Shown piece by piece: positions 38,016 through 50,300 of a stretch of 64,000 bases of DNA (its first letter is position 1; the number at the start of each line of letters is the position of its first letter). The notes under the pieces were generated by a model that worked only from the letters and a program-made list of their open reading frames with translations, searched no databases and was not told the DNA's origin. The DNA lies in the NCBI GenBank assembly GCA_963682175.1, contig OY821775.1, positions 868,001-932,000 on the forward strand, read 5' to 3'. The position numbers were made by a program, and so were the translations under genes. This stretch comes from Triglochin maritima (taxonomy: Eukaryota > Streptophyta > Magnoliopsida > Alismatales > Juncaginaceae).

Positions 38016-40640
38016 TCATAGAAGACATGTCGGTTGGAGGAAATCTAGAGTTCAATTTGTTTTTTCTGATAGGAATTAAATATTTGACTAGCACATAATC
38101 TGAATAACAAATCTAACGTAAAGGTAAAACAAATGTCAAATTAATGGGAGTAACTATGTGATCAAGGTCAAAAAAAATTGTGTTTTTTTATAACATTAAG
38201 GTAATTTAGTTTTATCACAATTAAATATCATTTTACCCATTTACTAGCATATATATATATAGACATGCTTATGATAACATCACGAAATAGTACATTGTAA
38301 CTAGAAGTACAAGACATTGCCAAAAAAAACATTGCACTTCCTGTATGGTTAGAATCTTATCATCTTACCCGTTAAAAATATTCCAAACATGAAATTTGAA
38401 AATATGTTATTTATGCATGTTTGGAAGTTTAAAAACATGTAAGAACCATAATCCAAATCTCTTTCAATTAAAAAACTGTTTAACTGATAATCCAAATCTC
38501 TTTCCCGTTCTCTTAACACCTTTGTCTTCAGCTAAGTTTTGTTCCCAACAAAATCAAATAAAGTTTAGATGTAAAACATGTAAGTTGTTTGCATAGTCAG
38601 ATGTCACGAACGTAAGGTAAAAAACAAGAACTTTCGACATGAAATTACAACACTCACACAAGACATCATTAGTTTGCTTATATTAAATTAATGAATGAGC
38701 AGTGTCGATAACTAATATTCCTTGGATTGCAAAATATTCATCTAAGGCTTTGATTTTGTTGTTCTGAAAAGTAACTCTTTCATGTAAAACCAATACATAT
38801 ATATTATTAGGTTCAATTCTATATTCTAGAACTAATGTAGGAAAAAGCTTTTGTACCAAAAGAAGTTACATGTAACTGCAAAATTAATATTTAAGCATCT
38901 TTCGCTTATGATGACAGCTTTTTAACTGCTTTGAGTGACCTTGTAAACATTGTCACTAATTAAATTGAACTAAATTCTTTATAATAAAAAAAATAAAAGA
39001 AACATTACATATCCATCAATCAAGCTCAACAACATAGCAACTAAGCAAAGTGGAAATGAGATACCCTTTTTAAAACATGAAATTAGAAGAAAAAAGTTCT
39101 GAAAAAGTATTTCAAGACCCTATAAATATAATCAGATAGACTAACGTCATCCTTGGAAAAATTTCCAATATCGAAGTGTTTTTATTTTTCCTATTTGCTT
39201 GAGTATTATTGTGTTTCATTTTTTACTTTTACGTTTTATCTATTTATTTCACTATTAAATTAAATTGATGCGGATGCTAGAAACTTAGCATGATGGAAAA
39301 AGAACGACCAACCAAGATCTGTGTTCTAATCCAAAGTCCAAACACAGCAGAGAACAAAAGAATAAAAAAAGACACCACAACAAACTCCACTATTATCAGC
39401 ATAATAATCATGCTTTTAAAGGAATCACAATGACACAAAGGTGCTTAAATATTTTATATCATTAATTTCCAGAACTGAAGAGAAAAAAACTTTCACCCAA
39501 CATAACTATGTTTTTAATGCCTATATTCCCACACAAATAAATAAAAATTCCTGTTGTTGATCTTTATGAATTTTATGATATACACACTTTGCACTTGAAG
39601 TTTGGTTTGAATGTAATTGTCTTCTTGTAAATGGTATATCGATGACACAATATGTCCAAACGAGCACATGGTTACTCATTTTTCATTTTCTTATCTTGTC
39701 ATTTTACGATGAAGTATATGTCATACTCAAAATCAGAACTTTCAACACTATTCTCTTTTCATGTAATTTCAAACATCATAAACCAAAACTGAAGATGAAA
39801 ATGACTTTTATTTTCCTTTGAAGGAAAGGGGAAAAAAAAGATAATCTTATCAAAAAAAGGAAAAAGAAGAAGAAAAATCATATGTTTGGAGGTTTCTCGA
39901 TAATACCATCTTTTAGTTCAATTTGTCTTGAAGTCACATCCGACATAGTTCAATTTTAATTAATAGATTAGTTATTACTTTTTAAAATCTTGATGTGGAT
40001 ATTCATTATGCTTCAAGATGGATGAACAACTTGGTTCGTAAATCATAAAAAGCTAGCCAAATAAAAATCATATCATATACAATAATATAAAAGTCAAGCT
40101 ACATGATCAAGGTTTTGTACAAATAATTACAAACATGATAATGTAATACGAGTTACATATGTCGAATAAATATTCCGTAAGGATCTAGATAAAACCAACG
40201 TACAAAAATATGTATAAGAAAACAACAAAAGAAGAGACAGTAATCAGAGACGACCTCAAAGACCGAGCCGTCAGAAGGCGACTTGCCTCAGAGAAAATAT
40301 TGACACACATACAAGTGCGTTTGATGGTCTGCCGATTTTCTCCAATGATAGAACGGTCTCACCGTCGATCAGGCGCACACCGGAGTCGACGGACCACGAA
40401 AGCAGCGCAGAACCTCGCAATAATCGGTCGCAGAAAAACTCTGGATTCGGAGACCTAAAATCGCAGGAGATGGACGATTTTCGTAGAAAGATGATGAGAA
40501 TAAAACGTGCGTGTACAAGAGGAAACCGACTGTGATATATATATATATATATATTTAATTTTGTAACCGTCAAATACTTAATTGCAAAACACAATTATTA
40601 TGATGTCCAAAAATTAAATACACTCATCACCCTGAGGCTA
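38016..40640. other. Gene-free AT-rich stretch
   Basis: Long AT-rich sequence with no convincing ORF. A GC-richer patch at 40210-40500 has overlapping ORFs on both strands but no family I recognise. A TA microsatellite lies at about 40536-40553. Confidence 0.5.
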
Positions 40641-40980
40641 AAACCTCTAATTTCTTAACCACGTCCGGGTTGCCCCCACCCACCGTACACTCTTTTTCCT
40701 CCACATCATTTTTTAATTAAACAATTTTAATTCTTACACAACATTTAACAAATTACATTTTACATAATATTAATTGTAATTACTACTTCTAATTACTTTA
40801 ACTTGAAAATATTTAATTTTTACTATTACATCACAAAATTATTATTAAATATTAGGAAACCACATTACATATTACAAAAACTGAAATCGAAATATTACAT
40901 CAAAAGTTAAGAACACAACATTACATATTACATAAACTAGACTTCGAAAAAGAACATCACAAATTACGTTAAACTCATGT

Positions 40981-42288
40981 TCAAACCATTCCTCGTCCAT
41001 AGTGTTGCCATATACACTCGATTAAATTGTCATTCAGATCCAAATGTTGATTCCTGTCACACACCCGATCTTGATTGACAAAAAACTCGTGAATATCCGT
41101 TATACGATCGGTCGAATATGGTATTTCCTCAGCAGAAGTTCCACGTTGATCTTCCATAAATTCGCGAATATCTCCAAAATTGGCGTGAGAGTCGCGTTCG
41201 TTCTCCACTATCATATTATGCATGATGATGCAAGCTGACATTATTTTAGATAGTACGTCCTTACTCCAGCCGAGAGCAGGATTTTTGATGATCGCCTACT
41301 TGGCTTGCAACACGCCGAAAACGCGTTCTACATCTTTACGCGTCGCCTCCTGCACTTCAGCAAACAACCTGTGTTTCAGGGTTTGAGGGTGAAGGATGGA
41401 TTGAATGAAGGCGACCCACTGTGGATAAATATCATCAGTAAGATAGTATCTCATATCATATTGAACATCATTTACCTCATAATTTACAGAGGGAACTCGA
41501 TCTTCTAGTATGTCGTCAAAAACCAGAGATTGTTACAGGATGTTCAAGTCGTTGGCCGAACCCGGAATTCCGAAGAAGGAATGCCACATCCATAAGTCGT
41601 GCGATGTCACTGCTTCAAGGATCAGAGTTGCTCTCCCAGAAAACCCTTGATGTTGTCCCTTACAAGCAGCCGGATAATTTTTCCAAACTCAGTGCATACA
41701 ATCGATACTCCCTATCATACCTGGGAACCAACATTGCTCACCAACGTGGAGTAGTTGTGCCATGTCATTTGCAATTGATCGGCATAAATACTCATGGTCG
41801 AAGATGTTAATAACATCTTCGCAGTGTTTGAGGAGGGCATTTCTAGATGTTGCTGAACTCGTTCGTAAGTACTCATCTATCCCATCAGCTGTCACGCCAT
41901 AGGCTAGCATTCGTATTGTTGTCGTTGTTTTTTGTAATCCGGAAATGCTCATTCTACCAGTTGCAATCGGTGTTCGTTGGAAGAAGACATCAGATGCTTC
42001 AACGACATTGTGAATGCGCAGAAAGACATGTTTTCGCATCCGAAATCTTCTCCTACAAAGAGAATCAGAATAGACAGGGTTGTCAGAAAAATAATCGTCC
42101 CTAAGGCGTCTGTAACCAAGTTCACGATCTCTATTTGGGTTCGTCGTTCTCCTTCGACGAAGCCTAGGACGTGAACTACGTTCATACACAGCCCGTGCGA
42201 CCAAATCAATAACACGGTCCATCATATCGAATGTCTCGCTGCAGTTGTCATCGTCGGATTGAGCGAAGTTTGAACTACTATCCGACAT
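40981..42288 (-). pseudogene. Harbinger H2 DDE transposase (HARBI1/ALP1-like), three nonsense codons
   Basis: One continuous frame from the ATG at 42286-42288 to the stop at 40981. Acidic N-terminus, an arginine-rich patch (RPRLRRRRTTNPNRD), FFQRTPIATGRMSISGLQK, GSIDCMH (first Asp), YYLTDDIYP (second Asp), and DVERVFGVLQ (Glu). The spacing between second Asp and Glu fits DD35E. Stops inside: TGA at 41689-41691 (tryptophan position after DCMH), TAA at 41533-41535 (glutamine position in NDLNILQ), TAG at 41296-41298. It keeps the N-terminus and second Asp that H1 has lost. Confidence 0.88.
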
Positions 42289-42399
42289 TGAGATGAGAAG
42301 TTAATAAAAGTGAAGAATTTAAGAAGATGTGAGGAGTTAAAGGAGATATGTAGATGTATTTATAGTTAGGAGTAGATAGAGAGTTATCTGTTGCACAAT

Positions 42400-42492
42400 A
42401 CACGCGTGAATGCACAGTGCAAGCGTGACTACATAGTGCACGCGTGATTGAATAGTCGAAGTGTGATGTCACAGTGCACGCGTGATTAAACA
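42400..42492. repeat. Short imperfect repeats (CACGCGTGATT) upstream of the H2 transposase
   Basis: About five degenerate copies of a roughly 20-bp unit, CACGCGTGATT or GTGCAAGCGTGACT, within 200 bp upstream of the H2 transposase start. H1 has CACGCGCATA repeats in the equivalent place. Confidence 0.6.
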
Positions 42493-42700
42493 ATGATCCC
42501 ACAATAATAAAATACCCAACACATTATCAATTAACTATAATAACAAAACCTCCACTAAAAAAACTGGACCGACAGGGGTGGGGTGGGGGGGGACACGTGC
42601 CCCCCACCCGATGGGCGCTCGAGGTCCATTCGGGAGCTCCGGCCCTCGAATGGACGCCCGAGTGGGCGCCTCAGACACGCCCGACCCGTTAAGGGTGCTC

Positions 42701-45684
42701 TTAGTTGCCAGTCTAACATTTTTTTGCGACTATTAAACGAGTAATTCTTATCAAGATTTAGACCATGCAAAGGGAGTCAATAGTAGGAGTATCAATTATA
42801 TTTTGTGGTTTTTGGCTTTTCGCTTGAATGCAATTCCAAAAGTATTTTATTGGATCTTTACTTCCACATATTTTTTATTGCTCTCTTACAAACACATATA
42901 ATTGATGCACTTAATTTTTAGTGGGTCCCAATCCAAGTTAACCATGTTACAAATACTGTTAACTTTATAGTTAAATATTGAACATTTTACATACTTGTCA
43001 CATACAAACAAAAAATCCTATTCATATTCACCTCCCTCCTAAACACATGAATTTTGTTTAGGTGTGATTGATTTAAAGGAAGTTAAAGAACTTTTAGAAC
43101 TTCTAGTTTCACGACTTATCCTCACTTTAACGTGGAAGTAGAGAAAATCATCCCAAGTACAAAAATATAAGGGTGTGGAACTCTTGACACTGGACTTCTA
43201 GAACTTCATTAAGTTTTAGTGCAAATCAATTAATCACCAAATTTCGTTCTGGAATTCTAGTTCCCCCGTATATATGTGTATTTCTCTGCAAGCCAATTGT
43301 ATCCTTATGAAAGAAATCAAGAAAAAACCAAATCAAGACTCTAGAAAGAAGAAGAATAAACAGAACCCCAACGAAAGAGAATCGAGATGGCCCGAGCAAT
43401 CACGGCTATCGCAGCGACGACGGCGTTCCGATCGTCAGTCCTCCCTAGTCCCCTCCCGTCTCCCTCCTCCGCCACAACCGCACCTTCTTCTTTAGCTCCA
43501 GATCCCAGAGGTAAACATAACTTCACAATTACACTGTACTTAAAGTTAGATAGCGGCCTTTGAGTATTGTTGGCCAACATATACTAAACTTTATAATTCA
43601 TAAGTACACAATATATAAACTACGTAATATTTGCTTGTTTAAAAGTGTAAAACGTTCCTTTATAGCTAAAAGATCATCTACGATTGAATTTAATTCACAA
43701 TATTTATTTCATTCTTGATATAGACAACCATATCATTTCGCGAAAAGTTTTTCCCCAGTTTTTCTTTGAAGTTTTACTTAACAATCTTCAAAGAAGAAAT
43801 TCTATTCCAGACTTTGAAATGAAGATACCATTTGAGCCCAATTAGTACTCGTCGGTTATGAAGCCCAATTAGTATTTCATAGCTTAATTAGTAACGATCC
43901 AGTAAAAAGTAATTAGTCATACTTTGGTTCTTTAACAAGTTGTAAGGACTTCAAAAGAAATGGCTTATAGAAAATTCTTCTTTGCTATGAAATCGACTAT
44001 GAGAATGTGGATCAACTCTAAGTAGAATATATACTAAGAAAAACAACAGTCAAAACAACTCCAAATTAGCAACTATGGTCATTGCCAAGTGGGCAAGCTT
44101 TATTTAACTATAACTTAAGGGTAAATTTATTTCAAGTTTAATTTGAAAATGAATTAATTATATTTGACTTCAATGTCTCTGTTTTTCACATGTCAGAAAA
44201 ATGAAATAGAAAAAATTATCTTGATGTGTATATGTCTAAATTGAGTGGCACTGTTATCCTTATGTTGATAAAAACACACCTAATTACTCCATATATATTG
44301 TTAACAAGTGGAAAATCAAAATCATATGGTTGTTAATAATCCTCAATACGATTATACAGTAATCCGATGACACTGAGATGGTCTTGGGATGGAAATCTTG
44401 AAATCTGTCTGAAATGCATTTCAAGTAAACTTATTGTTATCATTCATTATCTCGTAATCACAAATTCAGTGTCGACATTCCAGAGAAAATATCCCACACA
44501 CACTAGAGTTTTCGACAAATATCCAACGACAAAAATTGAGTTTGGTAAAAGAAAATCTTGGATAGATTCCAACTATAGTTCCCAATCTTGGGGATTTGAT
44601 ACCAAATCCTAATGGATTCCTCCAAGTTGTAAGGAAAGGAAGACCACCTCCATCCAAAAAGGATATTTCACTTCGAGATAGAAAAGTGGCCAACTAAGAT
44701 TCCGTAATCTCTTCCACTTTACCAGATAGATAAGGATTCTCTGCTAACTATTTTGGTTTGCCACTAACCACAATTCCGACTTCACCAAACCTCATCACTT
44801 CTTCCAGTGTCTCTGGATGGATTTTCTGAAAGTAATAACAATTCTAGTTTTTATCAGGTTAACTTGTTTTCATATGTTCTGTTAGAACTAATCTATTTCA
44901 TGTCTATTCGTGCTGGTAATTGGATTTAGAAAGATGGTGGAACGATCAAATCCGACATGATATTAGAATCTACAAATAAATTCAATTCAACTCATATTGT
45001 ATGTTTGCAAACCTGAGGTAAATACCATGCAGGGAATAATGTAGTCATATATCTGTTTTGCTTAAAAATAAAATAACGAACAATTTATAACATGAATTTG
45101 TCTAATATCTCTCACATCAATATTGTACTTAATTTTAAAAAGAGACATGAAAATGATATTATACAAGAAAGTAAGAGAAGATGGTGAATGAGAATTTATA
45201 AAGGAGGAGCAAATCTGAATATAATCTAAGGGAATTTCAGATGCAAACAGTATAAAGGTTATATCTACAACCTAACATATAAGTTGTGGGGTAATATTGT
45301 TGGAATTGTCTCCTATTCCAACAAAAAATGGAGTAACATAATTATTATTTGATCATTGTAGGAGAAAAGATTATAGAACTTATCAAGATGCACCCCTGAA
45401 AAGGATCATGGGATTATATAATTGCTAAATTAAGCATGCCATTCATTTTGATACTACATTGGACATGTGAAGTACAACATATATATCTCCTTCAACCCCA
45501 CAAAGCAAAAGGTGATAATAGCAGAGACATGATGTTGATGTTGATAACATTGGAACAAAGTGGAAAGAAGAGGAAAAGGACCTCATCTTAATGGGGGGTC
45601 CATCTTTCTTTTCTATTCTGTCTGTGGGCTCACATGAAATATTCTTCTCTCAACTTGCCAAAAATTCCATCCTTCTTTTTCTTC
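42701..45684. other. Gene-free stretch with one orphan exon-like ORF
   Basis: At 43387-43510 an ATG opens 41 codons (MARAITAIAATTAFRSS, then Pro/Ser-rich) ending at a good GTAAAC donor. This resembles a first exon encoding an organelle transit peptide, but no downstream exon was found. The rest is AT-rich with no recognisable feature. Confidence 0.35.
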
Positions 45685-45692
45685 TATATATA
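45685..45692 (+). promoter_or_regulatory. TATA box of the RADIALIS-like gene
   Basis: TATATATA about 185 bp upstream of the ATG at 45872, followed by a leader with CAT and CTT trinucleotide runs (45811-45843). Confidence 0.6.
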
Positions 45693-45871
45693 ACCCCATA
45701 ACCTTCACATTGTAGTGCATACTGAGGTCTCATTCCAAACAACTCTAGTCCTATTATAGCATTCTACTCTCCTACTTATTTAAGTACATATAATCCTAGA
45801 TTATATTAACACCACCATCATCATCATCATCTTCTTCTTCTTCTACACTAGTCGAGAAAATTAAATTAAGA

Positions 45872-46346
45872 ATGGCGAGCATGTGGAGTTCGAGGCAAAA
45901 TAAGTCTTTCGAGAAGGCTTTAGCGGTTTATGACAAGGAAACACCGGAGCGTTGGCAGAACATCGCTGGTGCGGTGGGTGGGAAGTCAGTGGATGAAGTG
46001 AAACAACACTATGAACTTCTCATTCGAGATGTGAGGCAGATCGAATCGGGACATGTTTCATTTCCTTATGGTAGCAGTAAGCCAATCACCGGTAATGGTG
46101 GTGGTCGTGGCGGTGGAGGCGGCAGTAATTTCGGTGATGATGAGCGAAGGTATACCATTTTTTCCCACATTTAATTTAGCTATATATGTTGGATGGATGA
46201 ACTCTTAATCTGTTGTTTTCATTTTTGCCGAAAATAGAAACACATCTGATTTATTATATATGTTTAGGATCCATTAATTGATACTTGATATGTTATTATT
46301 TTTTTGCTTCTCCTTCCACAGGATTCTTAGGCATCTAAAGATCTAG
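45872..46346 (+). CDS. RADIALIS-like SANT/MYB protein (RAD/RSM family)
   Basis: Small single-repeat MYB protein; family members act in flower asymmetry, cell expansion and light or ABA responses, often by competing with other MYBs for partners. Exons 45872-46149 and 46322-46346 give 100 residues. The second exon adds only eight complete codons (ending RHLKI) before TAG, as is usual in this family. The SANT domain spans about residues 5-57: WSSRQNKSFEKALAVYDKET, RWQNIAGAVGGKS, EVKQHYELLIRDV. After it come the typical IESGHVSFPY and a glycine-rich stretch. No break is seen. Confidence 0.92.
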
Positions 46347-47385
46347 AGACCAAACATGATGTACGTGCACCTCCAAAGAATATACATTTTAGAGACTTTT
46401 GAGGGGAGAAAATAAAGCAAAAAAAGGAAGCCATATATACTTCGTCTCCTTGCTGTATATATGCTCTCTATGTATCTTCTTATTTTCTAGATAAAGTTGT
46501 ATATATACATACTGCTATGTACTTCATTCCATGTGTGTAATATTAATGTATGTACGACGTAACTTTGTATTAGCAATATATGGTTTGTCCAAGCAATGTA
46601 ATTAACTAATCAAACACATATATGATATATGGAGTGTCTTGTTTCTGTGGAATATATACGTTTTCGTCTCATATATAAGGGATGAGATGCAAAAAAAATT
46701 CCTTATAAAAAGGGGTTCAATTTTCATTAACATAAATTAGGCAGCAAAAGTATCTGCAATATAAGTGCAACTCGATAAAACAATCATAATTTCGCTTAAA
46801 ACCACAGCAAAATAGAGTTTGATACTTTGATGTGCACTTTGAGGAATGGGTGGTCTGTCAAGATATAGACTAAAAAAAAATAAAGATGACTTCTTCACTA
46901 AAACTGCACCAGATTGGAGACAGTGAAACCCCCTTACGCCTTAAATAGCTAAAATCATTCAAAATTAATAATTCCGAAAAAGACTTTGGATTTTTGTATC
47001 TAATTCCAACATGCAACTTACATGTTGGGACACAACTTCCAGTCCTGACCAATCCAAGACCAAAATGGTTTAGTAATTGGTGTACTTCCACTTGGTCATT
47101 CAATTTACATGTACTTAAATTATATATTTCGTGTTAGACAGAAAAATCAAATTTCAATATATAAATCTGAGTCAATTTGGGTTACAAAATTCGTACAACC
47201 AACACACAATATTGTATCTTAATTGGTTCAAGTATTATCTCATCGCGGGTGCCCACCGTAACATTATGTGATTTATAAGTTGCGGATCCACAAATCATAC
47301 CCGACCCGGCCCACAATATAGGTTCGGATCTTTACATCCTAAAACCCATAAACCCTATTTTGATGTTCCCATTTCTTCTTCCAAA
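46347..47385. other. Intergenic
   Basis: Contains the 3' untranslated region of the RADIALIS-like gene and the promoter of the ATAD3-type gene; no other feature recognised. Confidence 0.5.
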
Positions 47386-50300
47386 ATGGCTTCTCTCCTC
47401 GCCGTCTCCTGCCGGACGGCGGTGGTGGCCGTCGTCGCCGCGGCGGCTCTTAAGTCGGCTGTCCACGCCGACGGATTCGACCCGGAGGCGCTGGAGAGGG
47501 CCGCAAAAGCCCTCAGAGAAATCAACAGCTCTCCCCACTCCAAACAGGTCCTCATCGCTTTCTCTCTAATCGAATTTAAGACTCCCAAACCCTAATTGTT
47601 TTGGTGTTGTAGGTATTTGAGGTCATGAGGAAGCAGGAGGAGAGTCGGCTGGAGGAGATCGCCGCCGAGAAGTCTCAGATTCAGGCTGCCAGAGTGCAAG
47701 AGGATATTGTGAGATGATTTTGTGTTTGTAATCTGTTTTTGATTCCCGAAAATCCGGAAGCAGGTGTGATTTACAATTGAGGTCCAAAAAGTTAGGGCTT
47801 TCATGCTAAGGTCAGGGTACATTTGGAAAAAGATTACGAGATTTGATTAGATTTTAGAAAATATGATTATCAAAATATGATTCCAAAGGGATCCTAAGGA
47901 TTGTTTTGTTTTTCATTCTTGTCCTAATGTCAGTTTCGTGGAATTTGTCCGTGCCTTTTGTGTTGAGAACTTGACATTGAGTGTGGATTGAGAATGTTGT
48001 TTGGGTTGTGATTGGTTCTAGGGAGCCATGTGGAAGTTGAGAGTTAATGTCCATAATTTGTCTTCAATTGGTTGATGTTAATATTAGAATGTTGATTGAG
48101 ATTGTTGTTTAGGCTGTGATTGGTTTGTACTTTGTAGGAATCCATGTGGAAGTTAAGAGTTGGTGTTCAGAAATGGTCTTCAATTGGTTGATTTTAATGA
48201 AGTCGTAGAATTGGAGCATTGGAACTTGGAATAGAATTGGAGCATTGTTACTTAGGCTGTGATTGATTTGTAGGAGTTCATGTGGAATTTAAGAGCTAGT
48301 GTTCAGAAATGGATTTCAAATGGTTGGTGTTAATGAAGTTGTAGAATTGGAGTTCCATAATTCCAAAAAGAAATGTGCTCCAAAAGTGCTCTTCTCTACT
48401 TCCGTCGTAGGAGGATCAAGGGAAAACATGTACTCAGGGAAATTTGAAAACTTAATGAACCACCTCACTTCAACTCAAAACTGACTTTAGATCAACGATC
48501 AGTATTTTTTTCCCACTTCCTTATAATTTGATGGTCCCACATTAGAGCTCTCAGAACAACTGTTCATACGAGATGATGACTTTCTTCCTTCAAACAAATC
48601 ACACCCTTGATTGTGTCTACCGTAGGAGGTAGTAACGTTAACCCATAGGTTATTAAATGTTACAAAATTAGCTTAATTAGAATTTAGAATTTATCAAAAT
48701 GGATGTATGTTCAAAATTACATTATTGCAACAAGCTGACTAATATAACGTAAGAGATTTAGGCATGTAATTACGTTGTTGCAAGAAGCTAACTAATGCTT
48801 TGTATTTGAAGATAAATTATCGTCATTCAAACAAATGCTTAGAAAAAATGGATGGACCAACAAATGCTTCACTCGTTCTCCTGTTTGATATTTCAGCTTG
48901 CATATTTAGATCATGGTTTGTCTCTGTTCTTTGACAATTGTTTTTTATTTCAGGAAAAACAAAGGAAAATGGCTGAAGATAAAAAAAGCTTGGTTGAGCA
49001 ACAAGCACAAGCAAAAGCACAAATGGCTCGTTATGAGGATGAATTGGCAAGGAAAAGAATGCAGGTTGTCACGCTAATTGATATGGTGACCTTTTTTTGT
49101 TTCACACAAAAAGTTTCAAATTTTGTTCATGCTCACCATTTGTTTTGCTCAGACAGAACATGAAGCACAGAGACGGCAAAATGTGGAACTTGTCAAAATG
49201 CAAGAGGAATCCTCCGTTAGAAAAGAGCAGGCTAGGCGGGCTACAGAAGAACAAATGCAAGCACAGCTACGGCAGACTGAGAAAGAGAGAGCTGAAATAG
49301 AACGAGAAACAATAAGAGTCAAGGCAATGGCTGAGGCTGAAGGTCGAGCTCATGAAGCTAAACTAACAGAGGACCATAACAGGAGAATGCTTCTAGAGAA
49401 AATGAATGGAGAAAAGGAGAAATGGCTTGCTGCTATCAACACTACTTTTAGTCACATTGAGGGTATGTATTGATTCAGATTTATTTTTATCTTCCTACTG
49501 CACCTATTGAAAATTTCCGCTTTTATTGATCGATTTGCTTTCTGGAAGTGTTATGTTCTACTTCTATCTTATTATGCTGTAGAGCCAAGTGGTTTTGTAT
49601 TTTTTCCCCAGCTCCCTCCAGTCAAATGCTCTTTAATCGGTCTGGTGGGCCTCAAGGAGATGCCTTGAACACCTCATCATAGCCCCCACTTCTGCCTTGG
49701 TGAAAATACCTTTAGGGTATGTTTGGTTAACAACTTGAGGAGAGAAAAGAAAAGAAAGTTGGGTTTTCCCTTGTTTGGATAACGACTTAAGTAGAGAAAA
49801 GAAAAGAAGAGAAATGGAGAGAAATGTTATAATACAAAATTCTAATTCAACTTTCTCTCCAATTATGGAGAGAAATGGAGAGAAACGGAGAGAAAGTGAA
49901 TAAATAATATTTTAGTGACCAAAATACCCTGACTAAAAAACCCTACCCCAAAACCCTAATTTGCTACCTATAAATACCAATTCCTCTAAATAAATATCTT
50001 GAGTTGGAATAGAATTAAAGAGACTAACACCTTCTTAATTCCGTCCTCTGATACTAAATAGTAACCACCGACCTTTGCTCTTGTCAACAAAGTAATGAAA
50101 GGCTGTCAGTCCACTTATTCTTGATTGTTTGCTAACTTGCACTTAATTGTGAAATATATTTTACTCATGCAATTAAGCATTTCCATTTTTTTATCATCTA
50201 AGGTAAACATTGAAGTATTGAATTGTGAAGCTTTTGTCACATGGTAAAATACTTCATTTATGTTCCTGAAGCACCTTTCTAAGGTATTCACCTCGAGTGG

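Larger units (their letters stand above)
40640..42700. mobile_element. PIF/Harbinger element H2 (dead, transposase half)
   Basis: Right end GTTAAGGGTGCTC at 42688-42700 followed by TTA, the same terminus as MITE M4. The subterminal 42570-42690 is GC-rich (GGGCGCTCGAGG, GGACGCCCGAGTGGG). The left boundary is not clear and is given approximately. The element holds a transposase pseudogene on minus but no recognisable ORF1. Confidence 0.6.

Noticed and set aside
40210..40594. Overlapping ORFs on both strands in a GC-richer patch
   Set aside because: No domain recognised; could be a fragment of a leader or repeat, not enough to call.
44466..44693. Minus-strand ORF with SFLDGGGLPFLTTWRNP
   Set aside because: Looks protein-like by composition but I recognise no family and see no exon structure around it.
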